DNA of 41,808 bases, from contig CAMCRF010000013.1 in the NCBI GenBank assembly GCA_945877235.1, positions 1 through 41,808 on the forward strand, given 5' to 3'. Below are positions 17,701-25,439 of this stretch, one piece after another. The translations under genes and the position numbers were made by a program. The stretch's first letter is position 1. Every line of letters begins with the position of its first letter. The notes under the pieces are model-generated. The model searched no databases and was not told the DNA's origin. It was given only the letters and a program-made list of their open reading frames with translations. Origin of the DNA: Bordetella parapertussis (lineage in GTDB: Bacteria > Pseudomonadota > Gammaproteobacteria > Burkholderiales > Burkholderiaceae_A).

Positions 17701-20700
17701 CGACGGATGTGGCTCCGCTGACGACCAAAGATGCAGTGGCGTTCGCAGAACCGAAGTCGAGATCAAGGTTTCCTGCGCCAGTGGCGAAGTCAAACCGCAT
17801 GGCGCTGACATCGGCGATTGTGACGTTAACGTCAGATGCGTAGATGCCCGACACCGTGAGCGAGGCACTGGCGTCGCCAGTGATCGAGACCGTATCCGAG
17901 ATGCCAGAGACGTTCAACACCACAGCAGAGTCCTGTGCTGAGACATTGATGGTGGCGATCTCGAAGTTGTGAACACCATCCAGTGCGTTGGTGGTCGTTG
18001 TTGCACTCGCTAGCTCCGTAATGATCGTATCGGTACCTGCGCCACCGTCGACCGTATCGGCAGATGAGAGTGATCCCGTCGCAAATGTGATGGTATCGCC
18101 TGAGTTTCCACCGGTGAAGGTCGTGGTGTCCGCTGCAGAGACGGTGTAGGTTGCAGCACCCGAGTAGCCAGAGGCGTCAATTGCGGAAACCGTGGTGTTT
18201 AGGAGATCTAAAGTGAGCGCGCCATCACCAACAATGTCGAGCGTTCCGCCCATCGCACCGGCACTGATGTTCACGCCAACAGTACCAGACACGGTAAGGG
18301 TCGTGCTCTCAAACTGCTCAGTGTCGGTGAATTCAAACGTCACGCCAGTGGCGCCCTCAACCCTCAACCTGAGGTTATCGGCAGCACCGGTTAGATCACG
18401 CCAATCAAGCTCAACCGTCGTCGTGCTCTCAAGAACAGAAATCTGTGTCGTTGCCTCGAGATCCTGCAGGGTGAGCGTGTGGCCCGCAAACGAATCACTC
18501 AACACGGTGATGCCGCTCACACTGTCCCAATCTTGGGTGTCGATGGTCTGGCCTGTGCGAAGCTGAATGTTAACGTTCTCGACATTCTCAAGGATGGTCA
18601 CGCTTGGGTTGGTACCGTTTGCACGGATAAACAGTGTGTCTTCACCGCCCAAGCCATCAATGTAGTCGCCTGAGCTCAGCGTGACACCTGCATTCCCTGA
18701 GAAGGTATCTGCAGACTCAGTTCCCGTAACCAAATCACCCTCAGCCACCGTTAGAGTGCCAGCGAATGTTTGGTCTTCAATGTCCAGAGTGGGCGCGATT
18801 GCTGCTGTGACTCCATCGTAGACGAACGCAACCGAGAAAGACTCATTGCTGTTGTCGGCTGCAACCTCCTGAAGATTGTCATTTACCACGGAGATCGTGA
18901 TAGTGGCCTGACCAGAGCTGTTGAACACAGCCTGGCCCTGGAGACCCTGAGCGAAATCTGCTGCCGTGACCCCGCTGACAGGGTTAATCACATAGTCCAG
19001 GACATCACCGAACGCGCGCTCGGTATTGGTGATGGTGTATGTGACGGTTGAACCCTCGTCCACGGAGGTGACTGTGCTCGCTGCCACAGAATAAGCAGAG
19101 GTGACTGTGAGATTAAAGGTCTCTGAAGCCGTCGCCCCATCGGCGTCGGTCGCGGTCACAGTCACAGCAGTTACGCCAATGGCGGCCACGTTGGTGGGAG
19201 TTCCAGTAATAACACCCGTGGTTGCGTTGAGGGTTGCCCAGCTCGGCAGCCCGGCAGCCGTGTATGTCAGCGCAGCCTGTGGAACTGCATTGGTGCCCGC
19301 AGCGATGTCCACGTCACTAAAGAAGGGTGCCACATTAAGAGTGAACACATCCTCCTGCTCGACAGTCTGAGCAGCGATGTCTGCTCCAACAGGCGCATCG
19401 TTGACCTGCGCGACGCTGACAGTAACTTCCTGGTTGACCGTAGAGCCAGAGGAGTCAGTGACGGCGATAATAAAGCTATCCGTACCGTTGAAATCTCCGG
19501 TCGGGACATAGGTTCCGTTACCTGTAGCATCCACCGTGACTGTGCCATTAAAGGGATCAATTGCTACCGAGTAAGTCAGCGTCTGAGGCGCGGCATTCAG
19601 AGTGACGTCTGTATCCACGTCGGTTGCCGTGACGGTGAAGGTTGCTGTTGCACCCTCATTTGTCGTGACGGCCTGTGCTGCGGTACTAAGCACCACCGCG
19701 TCGTTGACCTGAGCGACGTTTACCGTGACTGTCTGAGTAGTGGACAGTCCTGCCTCGTCCGTTGCGGTGATCACAAAGGAGCCCGAGCCATTGAAGTCGG
19801 CTGTGGGTACGAAGCTGGCCACACCCGAAGCGTAGGACACGGTGCCGTTGGTCGCAGACCCTACGCTGACGGTGATCGTGTCATCGTCAATGTTGACATC
19901 GGCCGTGGTGACAGTAACTGTGGCCGTTGTGCCTTCGTTGGTTGCAACGGTGGAGACCGCATCAATGGTGGGGGCAACGTTGTTCAAACTCACATCGCTG
20001 ATCGTTCCGGTAGCGGTAACGGCAGGCGAGGTGCCGATAATCTTCGCTGTAACGGTCTCCGTTCCCTCTGTGGAGCGATCGCGAATGGTCGTCAACGTAA
20101 GAGCTGCCACACCGTCGGCATCAGTCGTGACGGTTTGATATCCGGTGCCGCTCGGAGCAGTGTAGTCCACACCAGCCGTCGCGGAGCCACCAAGCTCAAT
20201 GACGTATGACGTGTTGGGAGCACCGTTGATGGTAAAGGAGAGCGCGTCGCCTTCGTTGGCCATCGGGCTTGTGATGGTGGGCTGCAGGACGCCAACAGAC
20301 ACAGTGCCCGTAACGTTGACATTCCCGTCTGTCGCCACGTAGGTGACCGTTGCAGGCCCCACATAGCCTTCATCAGCGCTGAATACCAACATGCCGCTCT
20401 GGATACTCACGGTGCCATTCTCTGCCGTGGCAGTTACCAAGGAGAGCGTGTCACCGTCGACATCGGTGTCATTGGTAAGCACGTCGATGGTGATCGTGTT
20501 ACCACGAACGACGGAAGCGGTGTCAGCGGCCACAACAGGGGCATCGTTGGCGCCAGTGATGGTAACCGTTATGGTCTCGGTATCAGTTGCCACGCCGTCA
20601 GTCACCTGGAAGGTACCAGTAACGGTCTGGGTGTCACCCGAGCCAAGGGCGTCATAAGTGGCGGCGTCGAATGTGAAGGCCCCATCCGAGGTCACGGCGA

Positions 20701-22279
20701 ATCCAGTCGCACCCGCTACCAAGGAATAAGTCAACGTGTCTGCGTCGACATCTGTCGCCACGAGGGCTCCAGTTAGCGTTGCGTCCTCAGCCACCGACCC
20801 CGAAGCGGCAACCGCCACAGGTGCATCATTCACTGCTGCCAGGTTGATGGTCACGCTTTGAGTGGCGGTGAGCGCCCCGTCAGATACCGTTACAGTGAGA
20901 GTGTCGGTCCCATTCGCGTTTTCCGTTGGGGTGTAAGTGAATACGCCACCCGTACCACCAGACACGACGCCCTTGGTTGCTCCGGCCGCGGTGTAGGTGA
21001 GGGTTGTATTTGCATCCACATCGGAGCCAACAACAGTAAAGGTGAGCGAGGTATCTTCTGTTCCGGCCACTGACTGTGTTGCCGTGACGGTGGGAGCCTC
21101 ATTCACATTGGAGACAGGAATGGTGACGGCCTGTGTAGTCGTGAACACTCCGTCAGATGCAGCAACGGTGATGGAGTAACTGCTCTGCGCTTCGTAGTTG
21201 GCGGGATCTTTGATCGAAACCACACCCGTCGCGGAGTTGACGGAGAACTTCGCAGCATCCGTACCACCGATGCTATAAACCAGGGCTGATGTATCGATGT
21301 CGGTTGCAGTGATCGTGTACACGGCGGCGCCACTGACGCCATTTTCAGCGACTGCTTCTCCTGTCGCTGCCGATGTAATGGTCGGGGCTGTGTTGTCGTT
21401 ATCAACGATCGTCGAAGTTGAGGTGACGTCTGCCGCCAGGTCCTCACCAAAGAACCGGAGTTGTACGGTCTCGCTGATTTCGTCGATGGTGTCGTCAACA
21501 ATCACGACGTTGACCAGTGCAACGCTTTGGCCTTTTTCAATCACAACTGCGCCTGCGGTCACTTGGAAGTCGTCACCTGCCGTAGCGGTGCCGCCCACGA
21601 TCTCGTAGTTGATCGTGGTGTCTTCTGCGGCGGGTTTGTCAAGGTTCAGGGTAAAGAACAGCAGCTTGGTTCCAGTGTCGCCCTCAGTGACGGTAGAGGG
21701 AGAAACGGTGAGCGCGTATGTCACGGGCGCAGGGTTTACAACCGCATTAATGACGTCCGCAATCTTGGCAGGGGTGGAGACATCCGTATCCTCATCAACG
21801 CCAGCCACCACTGAGCGAAGGACGGAGAGGTCTTCTGTATCGACCAGCATGGTCTCGGTAAAGTACTGGGCCACCGCAACCTGGTTCGCCATTTTCTCGG
21901 AAGTGGCGCCCCACTTGGCGTCAGTCACGGGCTTGGCAGCCAGGTTTGAGAAGATTTGATACACGACATCGCCGCGTGAATAGCCAGAATTAATGGCTGC
22001 CACAATATCTGCGGCTGCTTCAGCTTTTGCCGCGGCAGTGGCGCTGTCGCCGACAACGTTTTCAACAATCTTGGCAGCGAAAGCCGCGTTGGTCAGGAAG
22101 GTGGGGTACACAGAGGTGAACTGGGGCTTCTGCGTAAACACATTGACGATGTCTTTGACCGTCATGCCCGAGTCGCTCGCCGCGGCCAGTTGGTTCATGT
22201 AAGTCACGCCTGGGGCAGCGCCAAAGGCGACAACGAAGAATTGGTACAACTGGGTTGACGTCGTAGCTGTGAGAGCCAT
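14738..22279 (-). CDS. Giant secreted S-layer/adhesin-like protein (type I substrate)
   Basis: 2513 aa. Residues 1-180 form an alpha-helical DUF4214/RsaA-N-like module (YQFFVVAFGAAPGVTYMNQL) shared with the 887-aa protein at 37258. Next come a Calx-beta-like domain (about 188-292), a cadherin-like domain (298-396), several VCBS/Ig-like domains (397-860, each ending VNDAP or similar), and further Ig/cadherin-like units to about 1170. Two weak RTX-type motifs occur (GDYIDGLGGEDTLF about 1204 and DTVDGGAGTDTI). Residues about 1220-2390 are Ala/Gly/Ser/Thr/Asp-rich strand repeats resembling a beta-solenoid. There is no Sec signal and no Cys, and I see no Lys after about residue 746. The C-terminus ends GDFGI, as expected for an uncleaved type I secretion signal. 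GGAG ribosome-binding site 9 nt before ATG. Probably exported by the operon at 1063-6883. Confidence 0.85.
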   Translation of the reverse strand: MALTATTSTQLYQFFVVAFGAAPGVTYMNQLAAASDSGMTVKDIVNVFTQKPQFTSVYPTFLTNAAFAAKIVENVVGDSATAAAKAEAAADIVAAINSGYSRGDVVYQIFSNLAAKPVTDAKWGATSEKMANQVAVAQYFTETMLVDTEDLSVLRSVVAGVDEDTDVSTPAKIADVINAVVNPAPVTYALTVSPSTVTEGDTGTKLLFFTLNLDKPAAEDTTINYEIVGGTATAGDDFQVTAGAVVIEKGQSVALVNVVIVDDTIDEISETVQLRFFGEDLAADVTSTSTIVDNDNTAPTITSAATGEAVAENGVSGAAVYTITATDIDTSALVYSIGGTDAAKFSVNSATGVVSIKDPANYEAQSSYSITVAASDGVFTTTQAVTIPVSNVNEAPTVTATQSVAGTEDTSLTFTVVGSDVDANTTLTYTAAGATKGVVSGGTGGVFTYTPTENANGTDTLTVTVSDGALTATQSVTINLAAVNDAPVAVAASGSVAEDATLTGALVATDVDADTLTYSLVAGATGFAVTSDGAFTFDAATYDALGSGDTQTVTGTFQVTDGVATDTETITVTITGANDAPVVAADTASVVRGNTITIDVLTNDTDVDGDTLSLVTATAENGTVSIQSGMLVFSADEGYVGPATVTYVATDGNVNVTGTVSVGVLQPTITSPMANEGDALSFTINGAPNTSYVIELGGSATAGVDYTAPSGTGYQTVTTDADGVAALTLTTIRDRSTEGTETVTAKIIGTSPAVTATGTISDVSLNNVAPTIDAVSTVATNEGTTATVTVTTADVNIDDDTITVSVGSATNGTVSYASGVASFVPTADFNGSGSFVITATDEAGLSTTQTVTVNVAQVNDAVVLSTAAQAVTTNEGATATFTVTATDVDTDVTLNAAPQTLTYSVAIDPFNGTVTVDATGNGTYVPTGDFNGTDSFIIAVTDSSGSTVNQEVTVSVAQVNDAPVGADIAAQTVEQEDVFTLNVAPFFSDVDIAAGTNAVPQAALTYTAAGLPSWATLNATTGVITGTPTNVAAIGVTAVTVTATDADGATASETFNLTVTSAYSVAASTVTSVDEGSTVTYTITNTERAFGDVLDYVINPVSGVTAADFAQGLQGQAVFNSSGQATITISVVNDNLQEVAADNSNESFSVAFVYDGVTAAIAPTLDIEDQTFAGTLTVAEGDLVTGTESADTFSGNAGVTLSSGDYIDGLGGEDTLFIRANGTNPSVTILENVENVNIQLRTGQTIDTQDWDSVSGITVLSDSFAGHTLTLQDLEATTQISVLESTTTVELDWRDLTGAADNLRLRVEGATGVTFEFTDTEQFESTTLTVSGTVGVNISAGAMGGTLDIVGDGALTLDLLNTTVSAIDASGYSGAATYTVSAADTTTFTGGNSGDTITFATGSLSSADTVDGGAGTDTIITELASATTTTNALDGVHNFEIATINVSAQDSAVVLNVSGISDTVSITGDASASLTVSGIYASDVNVTIADVSAMRFDFATGAGNLDLDFGSANATASLVVSGATSVDVDFGNSQSASVTDFTLSTATSVDITASGADITFTTVTGAAINTVSLAASSASATVTNLNVASGDTVTIDATNGSASVATLTATGLETLTINATNAQAEVVDIVASGIDSVVMTADGSSTTLAVLDDTVRTSGSLSITATVANGAEAGVSGVSIVTQAAAASLTVDVTYGTSGGNFSLTDTDLVINNGFNLSASINAVGGSDATFSAGTITTEASGTITTLTVNLGAFSEITMGAVSGGVLSDVDLDVGDQGTITLADLDSVDAATIELAGGQSAGIIATEIEAGGALSITVSAGVGGSATLAAVSGGTLSLAIDGVASSIDVGTIVAAGDISTLRVSGTEVVELASIDGGSDATTIALAGDAVSAGAIDFVSGIATFTVNADGDFRFEDISADTLTSFTVVASAVSFSSIDVADTIGTLSFTIEDDGSLANSAGGEINASALTTLDVNGNGALTVDLDLNVSSIGTIDVRTTGSASVTLDITGSAGLGSLDFNVGASSTVAVSDIDTDATVGLISGVGGLSANITIGDLNASASLGGLDLAVGQDGTITIGSAEVTAVGSADTQITEITLVGGASADIVLGEMSANGVIGAVVITVGAAGTIDASGITSVSASITSVELNAGDAAQVSAQFEADTTIGAILISGAGTFNDLAFTGSATGGNGIASLTVNGNAAGSATLTVGGDSSIGAVTIGGSAFVVDGLDDLDVIGNVTLNGFNNSATFSDASVIGTITISDAATGTTIVDVGSATTVGNITIEEASAAVTIDLRSANDTSVTVDATVGASALTVIVSDLGNATSAPATIINLNDGDNDDTIELVASAAGVAVNGFDFGSSSDDSISLNSAVFTLGMGTAAGSAIGDDLNALMVSAAGASLVLASAGADVSAGTHVIVIDEAGLNEFTDVLTALADGGSLDISYDSAQEIGASSEVLVLWYDTDNDRTQLTLLQASSNAGGDVFVSSTSYTTLITFSGNQINGVSGTFDGDFGI

Positions 22280-22316
22280 TAAAAAATCTCCATGGTGGTG
22301 GATGAAATAAACGAAC

Positions 22317-22333
22317 CGGTGGCCTTACCACCG
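22317..22333 (-). promoter_or_regulatory. Hairpin in predicted leader of the giant gene
   Basis: CGGTGG (22317-22322) and CCACCG (22328-22333) form a 6-bp GC-rich stem with a 5-nt loop. If transcription starts near 22338, as the CRP-type box predicts, this hairpin lies at the very 5' end of the roughly 59-nt leader, where it would stabilise the message. Confidence 0.35.
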
Positions 22334-22344
22334 ACTTGGGATGA

Positions 22345-22350
22345 AATGTA
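22345..22350 (-). promoter_or_regulatory. Candidate -10 element of the giant gene
   Basis: TACATT on the minus strand (4 of 6 matches to TATAAT). It lies exactly where the -10 of a class II CRP promoter should be if the box at 22372-22387 is centred at -41.5, with a start near 22338. No good -35 is present, as is usual for class II activation. Confidence 0.4.
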
Positions 22351-22371
22351 ACACGGTGCAAGTGTCTTTCG

Positions 22372-22387
22372 TGTGACCCCTGTCACA
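22372..22387. promoter_or_regulatory. Perfect CRP-type box TGTGA-N6-TCACA
   Basis: TGTGACCCCTGTCACA matches both half-sites of the CRP consensus with the correct 6-bp spacing. It is in the 122-bp gap between the TPR/barrel gene and the giant surface-protein gene, about 93 bp upstream of the latter's start. The Crp-family protein encoded at 26939-27613 has the matching recognition-helix residues, so it is the likely binder; a genome-wide Crp could also use it. Confidence 0.75.
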
Positions 22388-22401
22388 AAAAACTTCAGAA
22401 C

Positions 22402-23559
22402 TCACCAGGCCTGCCGAAACACCAAAAAGGCGCCAGCGTCCTGGTAGTTGAATAGTGGAAGGTTGGCCCACCTTCGAGTCAGGTGGATCTGAATCAAGAC
22501 GCTTGCCCTCTCGGAAGTCCGAGCCAGAAGGTGTTCAGCTTGAACATGGGCCGTGAGCAACTCACGTCTCGCCTTCTCCTCTAGGAACTCACTGTAGCCG
22601 GTGACGTCCCTGTGCGCACTAATTGTCGACCAAATCTTTGATTTTTCATTGATTTTTGTAATGACCCTCATGCCCACACGCGTCTGATCTGGCCCCTGTT
22701 TGATGGCCCATTCATGCTCCATAAACCCAGCCAGTGTGGCCTCAATACCCCCCTTTCGATGGGCCCAAATCGACGTGTCCCATCGAGCGGTCAGGCTGCG
22801 TTTTTCCTGATCAGTGCTGTCGTAAAACTGGGTGGACAAGCGCGTTTCAGCTCCCGTCCAAGCAGCAAATAGGGCTCTATTTTGGTCTCCAAACGGGGTT
22901 TTCTCTGTCGTAAACCCTAAGGAAACAATACCTTGAGACACGTCTTTTATGTTGTTTGAAAGCAACAAACGACCGGCAGAGCGCTTGACACCTCCCAAAA
23001 TGAAATGAGCGTGCGCCTCCAAATAGAGGCCGCTGACGTGGGTCGCTTGAGTCGAGGCGCGCAACACAGGAGCAGAGTCCACCTGGTCCTCCACAGGGAG
23101 TTCCAGAACGCCTCCAGGGAGGGTGAGCAGCAGACTAGAGGCAGAGGTCCCCGCAAGCGGGTTGTGCTGATAGCCCAGGGCAACCTCTGTCTGCCCCCTC
23201 CAAGCAACTGGCGCAGGGGTTGTACTCTGCAGTGAGCGACTTAAAGCCATAAGTCGATCGCGGTAGGGCGCAGGCGTCCGAGGGTCAAGAACGAGGCTTT
23301 CAATGAATAGCAGAGCTGCCTCCACGCGCCCCCGACTGGCCAACAAGAGCGCAAGTTCGACTCTGGCCTCTGCATGCTCAGGTTGGTACATGAGCGTTCG
23401 CTCTAAATAGAGCTCAGCCTGCTGAAAGTCATTTGAGGCAAGCGATGCGCGCGCAGCCTCAAAGGCCTTGTTGGCTTCATCCAGCGGATCAAGTGCCGAT
23501 GCATCGGACACCGAGAAGAGCCCAGCCATTAAGGCCGCGATAAACCCGCGCAACAACAT
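22402..23559 (-). CDS. TPR plus outer-membrane beta-barrel protein (Slam/DUF560-like candidate)
   Basis: 385 aa: Sec signal peptide (MLLRGFIAALMAGLFSVSDASA), about three TPR units (residues 25-115, with QAELYLERTLMYQPEHAEARVEL), then about 260 residues of alternating amphipathic strands beginning TEVALGYQHNPLAG and ending in a terminal aromatic (AFLVFRQAW), as expected for an outer-membrane barrel. The order periplasmic TPR then barrel is that of Slam-type translocators, which move lipoproteins or other proteins to the cell surface; it is shorter than classical Slam proteins. The start shares one base with the stop of the CHASE2 gene. A generic TPR-porin is the alternative. Confidence 0.6.
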   Translation of the reverse strand: MLLRGFIAALMAGLFSVSDASALDPLDEANKAFEAARASLASNDFQQAELYLERTLMYQPEHAEARVELALLLASRGRVEAALLFIESLVLDPRTPAPYRDRLMALSRSLQSTTPAPVAWRGQTEVALGYQHNPLAGTSASSLLLTLPGGVLELPVEDQVDSAPVLRASTQATHVSGLYLEAHAHFILGGVKRSAGRLLLSNNIKDVSQGIVSLGFTTEKTPFGDQNRALFAAWTGAETRLSTQFYDSTDQEKRSLTARWDTSIWAHRKGGIEATLAGFMEHEWAIKQGPDQTRVGMRVITKINEKSKIWSTISAHRDVTGYSEFLEEKARRELLTAHVQAEHLLARTSERASVLIQIHLTRRWANLPLFNYQDAGAFLVFRQAW

Positions 23560-25439
23560 TAAACGCCCGGTCGAATCCGCTGCCAGCGCGCGAGGGGCTT
23601 GGGTTCCGGCTGCTCCGGAAGTACAAAGTGCCCCAACTCAATGAGTTCGCCGAGAGCGTCTGGGCCCCACTGATGAGCCAATACAGGCCCAACCACGATG
23701 GGAGCAGCAAGTTCCTGCCCCAAGGCCACCATGGCCTGAACGCTGTCCACCACAGGGCCTAGCATGAGCGGTCGACGACTCCCTTGACTACCTGCAATCG
23801 CGAGCAGATAAGGGCCAAGCTCTACCGCCATTTGAAGGGACAATGGGGATTGCACCGTCTCGTTGGATTCAAGCAAGGGCTCAAGGTCTGACCGAATTTT
23901 TAGCAAAACCCCAGGAATGTCTGTGCCCTTGGACAGCGTGATCAGCACCAGATCTCCTTGCCGCTGCTCGAGACTGCCCTGGTAGGGGAGCAGTGCCCGA
24001 TCCAGCGTGGTGAGCAGCCCGTGAATGAACGCCAGCGCCCTGAGTGAGTCAACTGACCCGGTCCATCGGTCTAGACCACGAACCTGAACCCCCAACAAAA
24101 CGCCCTCTCCAGGACGCCCCAGGGCTTGCCCGTTCGGGCTTTGCTGCGCGACCTCTTGAGCGAGCGACTTGGGCAGAAAGCTCTCCAGATGTAGGGCCAA
24201 TCGACGAGTCTGCCTGCGTTGCTGATCGATTTGAACCAACAAAAAGAGACCAGCTCCAGCCACGAGGGCCAAGGACTGAGGCAGAACCAGAATGATCCTT
24301 CCAGCCGAGGAGGCTAGGTAGGCCACCCCGAAAGGTGCAACGATGAAAAACACCAGAAACAGCGCAAGCCCCCACCACCGCCGAGGCTTGCGAACGAATG
24401 GAATAGCCGCGCTGGCAAACAGCATCGTCAATGCGGTTGTAATCCAAGCAGCACCGACCGGTTCAAACCGCCATCGTTGCTGGAGGGACGCATCCAAGAG
24501 CTCTGCATGAACGCTCACCCCTGGTGCATGAGGGTGAAAAGGAGTAGCCACCGCATCGCCCAAACCCACGGCACTGGAGCCTAGCAGCACCATCTTGCCT
24601 CGAAGCAAGCCCTCGGGTGCTCTACCAGCCAGCACATCGGCTGCAGAGACGCTCGACCATCGGGAGTGCGAACGCGAATAAGGAATGGGCATCCAGCCGC
24701 GGGAATCCAAGGGAAATCGGTAAGCACCCACTGAGACCCAGGCCGCTGGCCCCCAGGGTGAGCGTCCCTGCTCAATGCTGAGGGATTCCTTGGGGCTAGT
24801 CGCGAGCGCTATGGCCAGCGCGAACTGGGGAAAGGCCTGACCTGAGTCGCAAATCACTGCCGGGATCTGACGCAGTCGACCGTCTTGATCGGGAGTGGCG
24901 CTTAAGTGACCAGCCTGCACGCTTGCGCCCAAGCTCAATGCGGTGCCGAGATGGCCATACACCTGAACATCTCTGGCACATAACCGCTCGCTCGGCTTTA
25001 GGCCCCTCCATCCCACTCGAACGCCGACCTGAGGGGGGATTGCGACTTCTGAATCGAGGACCAAAACCTGCCCGAGCGTGAGCGTACCTGCGGCTGCCTC
25101 AATCTGCTGTCGCCATATAGAGTCGCCAGTCTGCTCCTCGGCAAAGAACATGTCCCAGGCCTGATGAGCCACACCCGCCTGACTCAACCGCTGAGAGAGT
25201 TCTGCAATCAGCGGGCGCGGCCATGGCCAGGGGCCCAGCATTTGGAGGCTGCGCTCGTCAATGTCGACCAGCACCACCGAGGAAGCGACCTGCTCTGATG
25301 GCATGGCTCGAATGAAACGGTCGTGAATCGAGCGATCCAGAGCGATGAGCGCTGCCCAGTGGCTCAATGCCCAACAGAGCACCCCAACAAGAGCCAGAAG
25401 CGCAGCCCAGCGGGCCCACCCCATAGGCTGAAGAATCAT
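23559..25439 (-). CDS. CHASE2-domain membrane sensor with degenerate cyclase-like domain
   Basis: 626 aa. One N-terminal membrane segment (10-30), a periplasmic CHASE2 domain (about 35-320, with VVLVDIDERSL, WPWPR, GKMVLLGSSAVGLGD and HAPGVSVHAELLDA), three membrane helices (about 331-404), then a cytoplasmic region resembling a class III nucleotide cyclase. In that region the first metal-binding Asp is replaced (LLGVQVRGL), while the later QGD is kept, and the Asn/Arg of the usual VNxAxR motif are missing (VVDSVQAMVAL). It is therefore probably not an active cyclase and may signal by protein contact. It overlaps the FecR gene by 4 bp, so ligand sensing by FecR and CHASE2 may be linked. Confidence 0.82.
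   Translation of the reverse strand: MILQPMGWARWAALLALVGVLCWALSHWAALIALDRSIHDRFIRAMPSEQVASSVVLVDIDERSLQMLGPWPWPRPLIAELSQRLSQAGVAHQAWDMFFAEEQTGDSIWRQQIEAAAGTLTLGQVLVLDSEVAIPPQVGVRVGWRGLKPSERLCARDVQVYGHLGTALSLGASVQAGHLSATPDQDGRLRQIPAVICDSGQAFPQFALAIALATSPKESLSIEQGRSPWGPAAWVSVGAYRFPLDSRGWMPIPYSRSHSRWSSVSAADVLAGRAPEGLLRGKMVLLGSSAVGLGDAVATPFHPHAPGVSVHAELLDASLQQRWRFEPVGAAWITTALTMLFASAAIPFVRKPRRWWGLALFLVFFIVAPFGVAYLASSAGRIILVLPQSLALVAGAGLFLLVQIDQQRRQTRRLALHLESFLPKSLAQEVAQQSPNGQALGRPGEGVLLGVQVRGLDRWTGSVDSLRALAFIHGLLTTLDRALLPYQGSLEQRQGDLVLITLSKGTDIPGVLLKIRSDLEPLLESNETVQSPLSLQMAVELGPYLLAIAGSQGSRRPLMLGPVVDSVQAMVALGQELAAPIVVGPVLAHQWGPDALGELIELGHFVLPEQPEPKPLARWQRIRPGV

Noticed and set aside
15000..22202. 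Many long plus-strand open frames opposite the giant gene
   Set aside because: They are Ala/Val/Ser/Thr-rich mirror translations of the repetitive GC-rich coding strand, without start signals or domains.
14738..22279. CRISPR or DNA-level tandem array within the giant gene
   Set aside because: The repetition is at protein-domain level with diverged DNA; there are no identical repeats with regular unique spacers.
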